From the NCBI RefSeq assembly GCF_018861295.1, contig NZ_JAHLDM010000010.1, forward strand, positions 1 to 64,000: DNA of 64,000 nucleotides. Direction: 5' to 3'. The position numbers were made by a program, and so were the translations under genes. Below are positions 8,655 through 16,031 of this stretch, in pieces; within the stretch, counting starts at the first letter, position 1; each line of letters opens with the position of its first letter. Source of the DNA: Clostridium_AD estertheticum_D. GTDB lineage: Bacteria; Bacillota; Clostridia; Clostridiales; Clostridiaceae. A model generated the notes under the pieces. That model searched no databases. It was not told where the DNA came from and saw nothing but the letters and a program-made list of their open reading frames with translations.

Positions 8655-9347
8655 ATGGGTAGAAACTGCGCCATAATTTTGGCGGCGGGTAAAGGAAAAA
8701 GGATGGGAAAATCTATTAATAAGCAGTATCTAAATATTAAAGGATACCCAATTTTATACTATACTTTGGAGGCTTTTTCAAAAAGCAACTTTATAGATGA
8801 AATTATAGTAGTTGCTGCAGAAGCTGAAGTAGATTATTGTAATAAACAAATAATTAAAAAATATAACTTTTCAAAGGTGAAAAGTGTTGTTAGCGGTGGT
8901 AAAGAAAGACAATATTCAGTTTTAAATGGTCTAAAGGCTGTAACAAATTGCGAGATTGTACTTATTCATGATGGGGCTAGACCTTTTGTTAACGAAGATA
9001 TTATTAGAAATGCTATTATTTATGCTGATTTATATGGAGCGGCAGCTTGTGGAGTACAACCTAAAGATACTATTAAGATTAAAGATTCTTCTGGGTTTTC
9101 TATAAAAACACTTAAGAGAGAGATGCTTTTTTGTGTTCAAACCCCACAAGCTTTTAGGTATAATCTTATATTAGAATGCCACAAAAAAATTATTAGTGAG
9201 GGTATTAAAGTAACTGATGATACGATGGTGGTCGAAGAATATGGTAATAAAGTATACCTTTACGAAGGTAGTTACGATAATATAAAGGTTACAACACCAG
9301 AAGATTTAGATATAGCTATGCAAATATTGCAAAGAAACTACTGTTGA
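8655..9347 (+). CDS. ispD: 2-C-methyl-D-erythritol 4-phosphate cytidylyltransferase
   Basis: A 230-aa enzyme of the MEP isoprenoid pathway. It joins CTP to 2-C-methyl-D-erythritol 4-phosphate. The nucleotide-binding loop AAGKGKRMG is near residue 10, with HDGARPF and TDDTMVVE further on. I chose ATG 8655, with RBS AAGTGAGG 6 nt upstream; the in-frame GTG at 8643 lies inside that RBS. Its stop overlaps the -35 box of the T-box promoter, so transcription of the next gene is set by a new start. ispF is not adjacent. Confidence 0.93.
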   Translation: MGRNCAIILAAGKGKRMGKSINKQYLNIKGYPILYYTLEAFSKSNFIDEIIVVAAEAEVDYCNKQIIKKYNFSKVKSVVSGGKERQYSVLNGLKAVTNCEIVLIHDGARPFVNEDIIRNAIIYADLYGAAACGVQPKDTIKIKDSSGFSIKTLKREMLFCVQTPQAFRYNLILECHKKIISEGIKVTDDTMVVEEYGNKVYLYEGSYDNIKVTTPEDLDIAMQILQRNYC

Positions 9348-9372
9348 CATTATCGGATATAATGTGTATATT
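9344..9372 (+). promoter_or_regulatory. Promoter of the T-box transcript
   Basis: TTGACA (9344-9349, overlapping the end of ispD), a 17-nt spacer, TATATT (9367-9372). Near-consensus sigma-A promoter driving the T-box leader. Confidence 0.85.
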
Positions 9373-9407
9373 TATTAGTAACTATAAAATGTCACACATA
9401 AATTAAA

Positions 9408-9604
9408 TATTAAGTAATGATGAAGAATAGTAGAAACCAATTTACAGAGAGAAAATACTAGGTTGAGAGATTTTCAAAGGTTTTGAACCTGCTTTGGAGC
9501 TGTAGCGAAACTACCGGTAATATATACCGTTAACAAATAAGTACAAATTTAGGTGGTACCGCGATGAAATTCGCCCTAAAACAGGGTGGATTTTTATTTT
9601 TTTT
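9408..9604 (+). promoter_or_regulatory. T-box leader with proline specifier CCU
   Basis: Stem I has the 5' element GAAGAATAGTAG, the distal AGAGAG bulge and the specifier region. The codon follows GAA and precedes a purine and TTTGGAGC, giving GAA-CCT-G-C with CCT (Pro) at 9488-9490. The T-box sequence AGGTGGTACCGCG lies at 9551-9563; its UGGU bulge predicts a tRNA with discriminator A, as in tRNA-Pro. The terminator stem is ATTCGCCCT / AGGGTGGAT (9569-9591) with a long T tract. The leader looks intact, but the next gene is mrnC, not proS; 9605-9683 holds only a spacer and RBS. Confidence 0.93.
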
Positions 9605-9683
9605 GTCGTTTTTATTTTAAATTTGATATATGTAAAAAGTAAATCGAAAATAGGAATGTCTAATATTAAAAAGGAGACTAATC

Positions 9684-10106
9684 ATGGAATTTAATATGCT
9701 AAAAGGCAAATTTACAGTGGCGCAAGTTAGGCAGTTAAATCCACTAGTGCTTGCAATAGTTGGAGATGCAATTTATGAGGTATTTATCAGATCCTACCTT
9801 GTAGAAAAAAATAGAGATATGAATGCACATAAAATTCACGTTAAGGCGGTTTCGTATGTAAAAGCGCATGCACAAAGTGAGTATATGAAAAATTTAATAG
9901 CAGATTTAGACGAAGAGGAACTTGGAATTTTTAAAAGAGCTAGAAATTCTAAAAGTGGCACAACACCTAAAAATGCGGATTTAAATGAATATAAGTGGGC
10001 TACAGGCTTTGAAGCTTTAGTAGGTTTTTTATACTTAAGTGAAAAGAATGAAAGATTAAACGACATATTCGAGAAAATTATAAATCTTGATTTAGGAGAT
10101 GAGTAA
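9684..10106 (+). CDS. mrnC: Mini-ribonuclease 3
   Basis: A 140-aa RNase III catalytic domain without the dsRNA-binding domain. It matures the 23S rRNA ends as a dimer. Motifs: LAIVGDAIYEVFIRSYLV carries the first acidic residue, RARNSK follows in the middle, and EALVGFLYL carries the second catalytic Glu. RBS AAAGGAGA precedes the ATG. It begins a tight row (thyX starts 3 nt after the stop) including rlmB, the NYN nuclease and, behind its own promoter, sigH. In relatives it usually follows cysS; here it is directly behind a proline T-box. Confidence 0.93.
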   Translation: MEFNMLKGKFTVAQVRQLNPLVLAIVGDAIYEVFIRSYLVEKNRDMNAHKIHVKAVSYVKAHAQSEYMKNLIADLDEEELGIFKRARNSKSGTTPKNADLNEYKWATGFEALVGFLYLSEKNERLNDIFEKIINLDLGDE

Positions 10107-10108
10107 TT

Positions 10109-10912
10109 ATGCTTAAGGTTAAATTAATAGAACATACACCGAATCCAGAAAAAATTATAGCAGCAGCAGCTAAACTTTGTTATAGTCAAGTAGGAATTGA
10201 TGAAATATTAGAAAATTTAGATGAACAAAAAACAAATAAATTTATAAAAACATTAATGACTTATGGACATCATTCACCAATAGAACATGTAAGCTTTACT
10301 TTTGCAGTTGAGGGGATATCTAGAAGCTTAACACATCAATTAGTTAGACATAGGGTAGCATCATATTCTCAACAGAGTCAGAGATATGTACAACTTAAAC
10401 AATTTGAATACATAATTCCACCTAATATTGAGAAAGATGAGCAGGCAAAGGAAATTTTCATACAATCCATGAAGCGTGTTCAAGAGGAGTACAATAAGTT
10501 AGTTGAGATATTGTCTAAGAATGAATTAACAAACTTTATAGAGGAATATTTAAGGGCTGAAAAGCTTACAAATGTTGAAGAAATTGAAAAAAAACAATAT
10601 TTAATTCTTAAAAATAAAGCGGAGAAAAAAGCCATCGAAGACGCACGGTATGTATTCCCAAATGCTTGTGAGACTAAAATAATAGCTACTATGAATGCTA
10701 GAGAATTAATGCATTTCTTTAATCAGAGATGTTGCACAAGAGCTCAGTGGGAAATACGCAAAATGGCCAAAACAATGCTGATGCAAGCTAGAGAAGTAGC
10801 ACCATCACTTTTTAGATATGCAGGACCAAGTTGCGTTAGTGGACAATGTCCTGAGGGTAAAATGTGTTGTGGAAAGACTACGGAAGTAAGAAAAGAATAC
10901 GAGATGAAATAG
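10109..10912 (+). CDS. thyX: Flavin-dependent thymidylate synthase ThyX
   Basis: A 267-aa FAD enzyme that methylates dUMP to dTMP using methylene-tetrahydrofolate and reduced flavin. The ThyX signature RHRVASYSQQSQRYV (RHR-x7-S) is near residue 85, with SPIEHVSFTF before it and FFNQRCCTRAQWEIR after it. The Cys-rich tail near the end (CVSGQCPEGKMCCGK) is seen in clostridial ThyX. The start lies 2 nt after the mrnC stop and is translationally coupled (RBS GGAGATGAG within mrnC). Confidence 0.94.
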   Translation: MLKVKLIEHTPNPEKIIAAAAKLCYSQVGIDEILENLDEQKTNKFIKTLMTYGHHSPIEHVSFTFAVEGISRSLTHQLVRHRVASYSQQSQRYVQLKQFEYIIPPNIEKDEQAKEIFIQSMKRVQEEYNKLVEILSKNELTNFIEEYLRAEKLTNVEEIEKKQYLILKNKAEKKAIEDARYVFPNACETKIIATMNARELMHFFNQRCCTRAQWEIRKMAKTMLMQAREVAPSLFRYAGPSCVSGQCPEGKMCCGKTTEVRKEYEMK

Positions 10913-10934
10913 ATGGAATGGAGAGGAATTTAAA

Positions 10935-12038
10935 ATGAGTGACAATAAAAAATATCAAGGAAATAAAGGTAGTAATGGATTTGCAAGTAGTAGAGAAGAA
11001 AGACCAGGCTTTGCATCTAAGAGAGTGAGGACTAGTGAAAAAAGTGCTAAAGTAACTAGAGGATTTGCAGGTGGCAAGGAAGATAAAAGTGGAGCAATGC
11101 CTAGAAGAAATAGAACGGGCGATCATGGTGTTAAGGAAAGTAGAGAATTTACAGGTAATAAAGAAGATAAAAGCAAAGTAATAAATAGAAAAACTAGGCA
11201 AAATGAAGAGAATGTAGTAGCAAATAATAAGGGGAATAGAGTGAAATCTGAAATAAGCTCTAAGAATGGCAATACAGGCGGAGAAATTGAGCTTAAGATT
11301 ATTAGAGAAGATTTAATTGAAGGAAGAAATGCAGTTATAGAAGCATTAAAATCAGATAGAACTGTAGAGTATATTCTTATTGCTAAAGGTGATATGGTAG
11401 GATCTATAAGCGTGGTATTAGCATTGGCTAAAGAAAAGGGAATTGTTACAAAAGAAGTAGATAGAAGAAAGCTAGATGAGATGTCACAAACTTCATCACA
11501 TCAAGGGGTTATTGCTGTAGTAACACCATACAAATATTTTGAAATAAATGATATATTTAAATATGCAGAGGAAAAAGGAGAAAAGCCTTTTATAATTATA
11601 TTAGATGAAATTGAAGATCCACACAATTTTGGGTCTATAATACGAACCGCAGAGGTATGTGGAGCTCATGGAATAATAATACCTAAGAGAAAAAATGTAG
11701 GAGCTACGCCTACGGTGTATAAAACATCTGCTGGTGCAATTGAACACGTAAAAATAGCAAAAGTAACTAACATAAATGTAGCCATAGAAGAAATAAAAAA
11801 ACGTGGAGTGTGGGTTTACGGTGCCGATATGGATGGAGAAGATTATATTTTCAATACGGATTTAACAGGATCTGTAGCTCTTGTAATTGGAAGTGAAGGT
11901 AGAGGCATCGCAAAACTTACAAAAGAAAAATGTGACGTTCTAGTGAAAATACCAATGGTAGGAAAAATAACATCTTTAAATGCTTCTGTTGCAGCTGGCA
12001 TAGTAATGTATGAAATTATGAAACAAAAAATTAGATGA
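10935..12038 (+). CDS. rlmB: 23S rRNA (guanosine-2'-O-)-methyltransferase RlmB with long N-terminal tail
   Basis: A 367-aa SpoU-family enzyme that methylates G2251 (E. coli numbering) in the ribosomal P loop. The core starts near residue 125 (DLIEGRNAVIEAL), with an L30e-like substrate-binding domain followed by the SPOUT knot: motif 1 LDEIEDPHNFGSIIRTAE, motif 2 VIGSEGRGI, motif 3 IPMVGKITSLNASVAAG. Usual length is about 245 aa. Here about 120 extra residues precede the core: basic, Gly/Ser/Lys/Arg-rich and loosely repetitive (GFAGGKEDKS and EFTGNKEDKS units). RBS GGAGAGGAA sets the start. The tail is probably disordered and RNA-binding. Confidence 0.9.
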   Translation: MSDNKKYQGNKGSNGFASSREERPGFASKRVRTSEKSAKVTRGFAGGKEDKSGAMPRRNRTGDHGVKESREFTGNKEDKSKVINRKTRQNEENVVANNKGNRVKSEISSKNGNTGGEIELKIIREDLIEGRNAVIEALKSDRTVEYILIAKGDMVGSISVVLALAKEKGIVTKEVDRRKLDEMSQTSSHQGVIAVVTPYKYFEINDIFKYAEEKGEKPFIIILDEIEDPHNFGSIIRTAEVCGAHGIIIPKRKNVGATPTVYKTSAGAIEHVKIAKVTNINVAIEEIKKRGVWVYGADMDGEDYIFNTDLTGSVALVIGSEGRGIAKLTKEKCDVLVKIPMVGKITSLNASVAAGIVMYEIMKQKIR

Positions 12039-12046
12039 GGTAAAAA

Positions 12047-12556
12047 GTGAGAACACTTTTCGTTGATGGATATAATGTTATTAATAGTTGGCCAAGTCTC
12101 AAAAAGGTTAAAGAATATAGTTATGAATCTTCAAGGGTTCAGCTTGTAGGTATCCTCCAAAACTATGTAGCATTCAAGGGCTATAAAATGGTTATAGTCT
12201 TTGATGCACAATTAGTTAAGGGTAGTATTCAAAAAAAAGAGAGACAAGGGAACTTAGTTGTGGTTTTTACAAAAGAGGGTGAAACAGCAGATAATTATAT
12301 TGAAAAAATGGTTAACAACATAGGACGAAACACTGAAGTTTGTGTAATTACATCTGACTCCTTAGAACAACAGATTACATTCCAAAGAGGAGCTACAAGG
12401 ATGTCTTCAATTGAATTTTATCATGAAGTAGTCAATACACAGAGGAAGATTGAAATAGAGATTGAAAAAAAATATTTGGAAAAAAGAAATTGGTTAGAAG
12501 AGAGAATAGATGAAAAAACATTGGAAAAACTTGAGAAAATGAGAAGGAGTCGTTGA
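12047..12556 (+). CDS. NYN-domain endoribonuclease (YacP/Rae1-like)
   Basis: A 169-aa protein with the NYN (PIN-like) nuclease fold. LFVDGYNVINSWP at the N-terminus carries the first catalytic Asp, MVIVFDAQLVKG follows, and VCVITSDSLEQQ carries later acidic residues. The last ~40 residues form a charged helix. The B. subtilis homologue Rae1 cuts mRNA in the ribosomal A site. The GTG start follows TGAGGT, which overlaps the rlmB stop, so the two are coupled. Gene order mrnC-rlmB-yacP-sigH is conserved in Firmicutes. Confidence 0.88.
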   Translation: MRTLFVDGYNVINSWPSLKKVKEYSYESSRVQLVGILQNYVAFKGYKMVIVFDAQLVKGSIQKKERQGNLVVVFTKEGETADNYIEKMVNNIGRNTEVCVITSDSLEQQITFQRGATRMSSIEFYHEVVNTQRKIEIEIEKKYLEKRNWLEERIDEKTLEKLEKMRRSR

Positions 12557-12562
12557 ATTTTC

Positions 12563-12592
12563 TTGACTATATAAATTGCTCTGAGGTATAAT
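12563..12592 (+). promoter_or_regulatory. sigH promoter
   Basis: TTGACT (12563-12568), an 18-nt spacer, TATAAT (12587-12592), about 40 bp before the sigH start. Confidence 0.75.
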
Positions 12593-12631
12593 CATTTATA
12601 TGACACATGGTTGGTGTGGAGGGGATATTTG

Positions 12632-13273
12632 TTGGAAAAAATCATTAAAGCTAGTGTGAATACTTCAAGCTTTGAAGAAAGATTGGATGAGGAAGTTGTT
12701 ATTGAGGCACAAATTAGCAATGTTCGTGCACAAGAATATTTAATAAATAAATACAAAAATTTTGTTAAGGCAAAGGCTAAGTCTTATTTTTTGATTGGTG
12801 CCGATAAAGAAGATATTTACCAGGAAGGAATGATAGGTCTCTATAAGGCTATTAGAGATTTTAAGGCAGATAGATTATCTTCTTTTAGGGCTTTTGCAGA
12901 AATTTGTGTTACTAGGCAGATAATTACAGCAATAAAAACAGCCACTCGTCAAAAACACATTCCCCTTAATACATATATATCCTTAAATAAACCAATATAT
13001 GACGAGGAATCAGACAGAACATTATTGGATGTGTTATCAGGTGCTAAAATTACTGATCCAGAAGAGTTGGTTATAAGTCGTGAGGAAGTAATAAGTATTC
13101 AAAATGAAATTGGTGAAGTCTTATCGGAACTTGAGATGGAGGTGCTTATGTCATACCTAGATGGTAAATCTTATCAAGAAATTGCTTGTGATTTAGATAG
13201 GCATGCAAAGTCCATTGATAATGCTTTGCAAAGAGTTAAAAGGAAATTAGAAAAATGTCTAAGTAAAAGGTAA
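12632..13273 (+). CDS. sigH: RNA polymerase sporulation sigma factor SigH
   Basis: A 213-aa sigma-70 family factor for early sporulation and stationary-phase genes. Region 2 contains KSYFLIGADKEDIYQEGMIGLYKAI and region 4 the HTH LSYLDGKSYQEIACDL-like segment near the C-terminus. I chose TTG 12632 (LEKIIKAS) because GGAGGGG lies 6 nt upstream; the in-frame TTG at 12611 is upstream of that RBS. It has its own sigma-A-like promoter at 12563. In Firmicutes sigH normally sits after rlmB-yacP and before rpmG-secE-nusG; here two tRNAs and a tuf gene are interposed. Confidence 0.95.
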   Translation: MEKIIKASVNTSSFEERLDEEVVIEAQISNVRAQEYLINKYKNFVKAKAKSYFLIGADKEDIYQEGMIGLYKAIRDFKADRLSSFRAFAEICVTRQIITAIKTATRQKHIPLNTYISLNKPIYDEESDRTLLDVLSGAKITDPEELVISREEVISIQNEIGEVLSELEMEVLMSYLDGKSYQEIACDLDRHAKSIDNALQRVKRKLEKCLSKR

Positions 13274-13280
13274 AAATGTA

Positions 13281-13309
13281 TTGACAAAAAAAACAAACAA
13301 TAGTAAAAT
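13281..13309 (+). promoter_or_regulatory. Promoter for tRNA-Gly, tRNA-Thr and tuf copy 1
   Basis: TTGACA (13281-13286), a 17-nt spacer, TAAAAT (13304-13309), 35 bp before tRNA-Gly. No terminator is visible between the tRNAs and tuf, so co-transcription is likely. Confidence 0.8.
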
Positions 13310-13343
13310 TAATAACTGGTGTATAGCTTTAAGTTGTACTTCA

Positions 13344-13418
13344 GCGGGAGTAGCTCAGTGGTAGAGCACCAGCTTCCCAAGTTGGGTGTCGCGGGTTCAA
13401 GCCCCGTTTCCCGCTCCA
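13344..13418 (+). tRNA. tRNA-Gly (anticodon CCC)
   Basis: Cloverleaf with acceptor GCGGGAG pairing TTCCCGC (one G-U), D-arm AGCTCAGTGGTAGAGC, anticodon arm CCAGC-TTCCCAA-GTTGG (anticodon CCC, codon GGG), T-arm GCGGGTTCAAGCCCCGT, discriminator T and encoded CCA. Confidence 0.96.
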
Positions 13419-13427
13419 AAATTAAAT

Positions 13428-13503
13428 GCCCATATAGCTCAGTCGGAAGAGCGTCACCTTGGTAAGGTGGAGGTCACCGGTTCAATCCCGGTTATGGGCT
13501 CCA
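13428..13503 (+). tRNA. tRNA-Thr (anticodon GGT)
   Basis: Acceptor GCCCATA pairs TATGGGC; anticodon arm TCACC-TTGGTAA-GGTGG gives anticodon GGT (codons ACC/ACU). T-arm CCGGTTCAATCCCGG, discriminator T, encoded CCA. It lies 9 nt after tRNA-Gly. Confidence 0.96.
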
Positions 13504-13567
13504 TAGCTATTAAGGTCATGCAGTACACTAGGATGAGTTTACGAACAAAAAACGGTATTATTTAAAC

Positions 13568-14775
13568 AAGGAGGAATACAAAATGGCAAAGGCAAAGTTT
13601 GAAAGAACCAAACCACATGTAAACATAGGAACAATAGGGCACGTAGATCACGGCAAGACAACATTAACAGCTGCAATAACTGCTGTACTTGCAACTAAAG
13701 GATTAGCAGAAGTATCAAGATTTGACCAAATTGATAAAGCACCAGAGGAAAGAGAAAGAGGAATAACAATTAATACATCACATGTTGAATATGAAACAGA
13801 AAATAGACATTATGCACATGTTGATTGCCCAGGACATGCAGATTATGTAAAGAACATGATTACAGGAGCAGCACAAATGGATGGAGCAATCCTAGTTGTT
13901 AGTGCAGCAGATGGTCCAATGCCTCAAACAAGAGAGCATATATTACTTGCAAGCAGAGTTGGAGTAGGCTATATAGTAGTATTCTTAAACAAAGCAGATA
14001 TGGTAGATGATCCAGAATTATTAGAACTTGTTGAAATGGAAGTAAGAGAACTATTAAGTGAGTATGACTTCCCAGGTGATGATATTCCAATTGTAACAGG
14101 ATCAGCATTAAAAGCATTAGAAAATCCAACAGATCCAGAAGCAACAAAATGCATATATGAATTAATGGAAGCTGTAGATACTTACATCCCAACACCTGAA
14201 AGAGCAACAGATAAAGCATTCTTAATGCCAGTAGAAGATGTATTCACAATCACAGGTAGAGGAACAGTTGCTACAGGAAGAGTTGAAACTGGGATACTTA
14301 AGGTTGGAGAAGAAGTAGAAATAGTTGGACTTAGCGAAGATAAGAGAAAAGTTGTATGTACAGGAGTTGAAATGTTCAGAAAACTTCTAGATCAAGCAAT
14401 GGCTGGAGACAACATTGGAGCATTATTAAGAGGAGTTCAAAGAGCTGACATTCAAAGAGGTCAAGTACTTGCAAAACCAGGTTCAATACATCCACATGCA
14501 AAATTTGTAGGTCAAGTATATGTTCTTAAAAAAGAAGAAGGCGGAAGACATACACCATTCTTTGACGGATATAGACCACAATTTTATTTTAGAACAACAG
14601 ATGTAACTGGATCAATAAAATTACCAGACGGAATGGAAATGGTAATGCCAGGAGATCACATAGACATGAATGTAGAATTAATCACTCAAGTAGCAATGGA
14701 TGAAGGATTAAGATTTGCAATCAGAGAAGGTGGAAGAACAGTAGGTTCAGGAGTTGTTACTTCAATAGTTAAATA
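13568..14775 (+). repeat. Direct repeat copy 1 (tuf duplication)
   Basis: A 1.2-kb block, from the RBS (AAGGAGGAATACAAA) to the stop codon, that recurs at 29642-30849. By eye I find only three differences inside the gene (positions 14683, 14705, 14767) plus the stop codon; all are in the last ~95 bp. Flanks differ completely. Confidence 0.95.
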
Positions 14776-14776
14776 G
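13583..14776 (+). CDS. tuf: Translation elongation factor EF-Tu (copy 1)
   Basis: A 397-aa GTPase that brings aminoacyl-tRNA to the ribosome. G1 GHVDHGKTT, G2 with RGITI, G3 DCPGHADY, G4 NKADM and G5 GSALKAL are all intact; domains 2 and 3 follow (from about residue 205). RBS AAGGAGG. This copy follows tRNA-Gly and tRNA-Thr and precedes rpmG-secE-nusG. It ends SIVK, where the second copy (29657) ends SIIK; otherwise the proteins are identical. Near-perfect nucleotide identity points to gene conversion. Confidence 0.98.
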   Translation: MAKAKFERTKPHVNIGTIGHVDHGKTTLTAAITAVLATKGLAEVSRFDQIDKAPEERERGITINTSHVEYETENRHYAHVDCPGHADYVKNMITGAAQMDGAILVVSAADGPMPQTREHILLASRVGVGYIVVFLNKADMVDDPELLELVEMEVRELLSEYDFPGDDIPIVTGSALKALENPTDPEATKCIYELMEAVDTYIPTPERATDKAFLMPVEDVFTITGRGTVATGRVETGILKVGEEVEIVGLSEDKRKVVCTGVEMFRKLLDQAMAGDNIGALLRGVQRADIQRGQVLAKPGSIHPHAKFVGQVYVLKKEEGGRHTPFFDGYRPQFYFRTTDVTGSIKLPDGMEMVMPGDHIDMNVELITQVAMDEGLRFAIREGGRTVGSGVVTSIVK

Positions 14777-14796
14777 TATAGAAAAGCTACAATGGT

Positions 14797-14832
14797 ACTA
14801 GGCATAAGGTGGAAAAATGACTTATGCTTAGT
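14797..14832 (+). other. 12-bp hairpin after tuf copy 1
   Basis: ACTAGGCATAAG pairs fully with CTTATGCTTAGT (one G-U) across a 12-nt loop. No T tract follows, so it is not an obvious terminator. It may be a processing or stability element between tuf and rpmG. The rest of 14777-15023 shows only a TTGACA at 14906 without a convincing -10. Confidence 0.5.
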
Positions 14833-15023
14833 CCTTAGAAAAAAATATGACGCTGAATTATTAACGGCAGGAACGTTTAATGGAAAAGTGTCCTTAACTA
14901 ATTCATTGACATATGTATTAAGTTGTGATAACTTATATAAGTATAATAAAAATGCTAAAGATAGCTTAGCGCTTAATAAGCATGAGTTTTCTGAAATAGA
15001 TGAAAAATCGGGAGGTGTAGATT

Positions 15024-15173
15024 GTGAGAGTAAAAGTAACTCTAGCTTGTAATGATTGCAAACAGAGAAATTACAATACAATGAAAAACAAAAAAAATAA
15101 TCCAGACAGAATAGAAATGAAGAAATACTGTAAGTTCTGCCACAAACATACACTTCATAAAGAAACAAAATAA
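15024..15173 (+). CDS. rpmG: 50S ribosomal protein L33
   Basis: A 49-aa large-subunit protein of the zinc-binding (C+) type: Cys pairs CNDC (residues 9-12) and CKFC (36-39). The GTG start follows GGGAGGTG. Its product reads MRVKVTLACNDCKQ and ends HTLHKETK. It begins the rpmG-secE-nusG-rplK-rplA row, the standard bacterial order. Confidence 0.95.
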   Translation: MRVKVTLACNDCKQRNYNTMKNKKNNPDRIEMKKYCKFCHKHTLHKETK

Positions 15174-15211
15174 TATAGCATAAACACAAAAACAGTGGGG
15201 ATGTGAATAAG

Positions 15212-15436
15212 ATGGCTGTTACTGGGAATGTTAAATTAAAAGAAAAACCAAACAAAAGAGGCATAGTAAATTTTTTCAAGGAACTTAAGGCAGAAACGAA
15301 AAGAATAACTTGGCCTTCAAAACAAGATGTTAAAAAAGCAACTTTTGCAGTGGCGAGTTTTACTTTACTTTTTGTAGTATTTGTAGGTTTGTTGGATTAT
15401 GGGTTTAATAACCTCTATATGCTAATCTTTAAATAA
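15212..15436 (+). CDS. secE: Preprotein translocase subunit SecE
   Basis: A 74-aa membrane protein of the SecYEG channel. The amphipathic segment FFKELKAETKRITWPSKQDV precedes a single transmembrane helix (FAVASFTLLFVVFVGLLDYG), the classic short SecE layout. I chose ATG 15212 with RBS-like GGGATGTGA 5 nt upstream; GTG 15203 overlaps that site. nusG follows. Its partner SecY is encoded at 40613; secG is not in the window. Confidence 0.95.
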   Translation: MAVTGNVKLKEKPNKRGIVNFFKELKAETKRITWPSKQDVKKATFAVASFTLLFVVFVGLLDYGFNNLYMLIFK

Positions 15437-15440
15437 GGTA

Positions 15441-15481
15441 AAGGAGGGAGGTAGGGGACGGAATTCTCCACCCCTTGAGCT
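15441..15481 (+). promoter_or_regulatory. Structured ribosome-binding region of nusG
   Basis: The strong Shine-Dalgarno run GGAGGGAGGT (15444-15453) lies about 28 nt before the nusG ATG, too far for normal initiation. Between them GGGGACGGA...TCCACCCC can fold, which would shorten the effective distance to about 8 nt. The start itself is clear from protein conservation. Confidence 0.5.
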
Positions 15482-16003
15482 ATGGCAGATAAAGCTAAAT
15501 GGTACGTTGTACATACATATTCTGGTTATGAAAATAAAGTTAAAGTTAACCTAGAAAAAGCGATCGAAAATAGAAACCTTGAAGAATATGTACATGATAT
15601 TCAAGTTCCTATGGAAGAAGTAGTTGAAGTAAAGGATGGAAAACAAAAAATAACTTTAAAAAAAGTATTTCCAGGTTATGTGATGGTGAAAATGCTTATG
15701 ACAGATGAATCTTGGTACATAGTTAGAAACACAAGAGGAGTAACAGGATTCGTAGGGCCGGGTTCTAAGCCGGTAGCTCTTACTGAGGATGAAGTTAGAA
15801 CTATGGGGATTGCAGAAAAAACTATAGTTTCTGATTACGAAGTAGGCGAGAGCATACAGGTAACATTCGGACCATTAGAAGGATTTGTTGCTCTAATACA
15901 AGAAATTCATTTGGAAAAGCAAAAAATCAAAGCACTTATAAATATGTTTGGCAGGGAAACCCCTGTTGAGCTAGAATTTAATCAGATACAAAAATTAGAC
16001 TAA
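15482..16003 (+). CDS. nusG: Transcription termination/antitermination factor NusG
   Basis: A 173-aa transcription elongation factor that binds RNA polymerase. The NGN domain (about 1-110; KWYVVHTYSGYENKV and PGYVMVKM) is followed by the KOW domain (about 120-173; VGESIQVTFGPLEGFVALIQEI). Length is typical. The ATG has no adjacent RBS; the SD lies upstream of a hairpin. It sits between secE and rplK as in most bacteria. Confidence 0.96.
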   Translation: MADKAKWYVVHTYSGYENKVKVNLEKAIENRNLEEYVHDIQVPMEEVVEVKDGKQKITLKKVFPGYVMVKMLMTDESWYIVRNTRGVTGFVGPGSKPVALTEDEVRTMGIAEKTIVSDYEVGESIQVTFGPLEGFVALIQEIHLEKQKIKALINMFGRETPVELEFNQIQKLD

Positions 16004-16031
16004 GTACTAAATAAAACGAAAGTTTTATTAA

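Noticed and set aside
9485..9495. Cys (TGC) or Leu (CTG) as the T-box specifier
   Set aside because: The specifier follows GAA and precedes a purine plus the UUUGGAGC element, as in the known glyQ leader (GAA-GGC-A-C). That frame gives CCT. The UGGU bulge also argues against tRNA-Cys, whose discriminator is U.
13899..14219. Minus-strand ORFs of 106 and 61 aa inside tuf (and their copies at 29973 and 30043)
   Set aside because: Shadows of the conserved EF-Tu coding frame; both recur identically because the two tuf genes are identical.
14792..15052. 86-aa open frame between tuf copy 1 and rpmG
   Set aside because: It has no RBS, overlaps the rpmG start in another frame, spans the 14797 hairpin and resembles no protein. 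Treated as chance.
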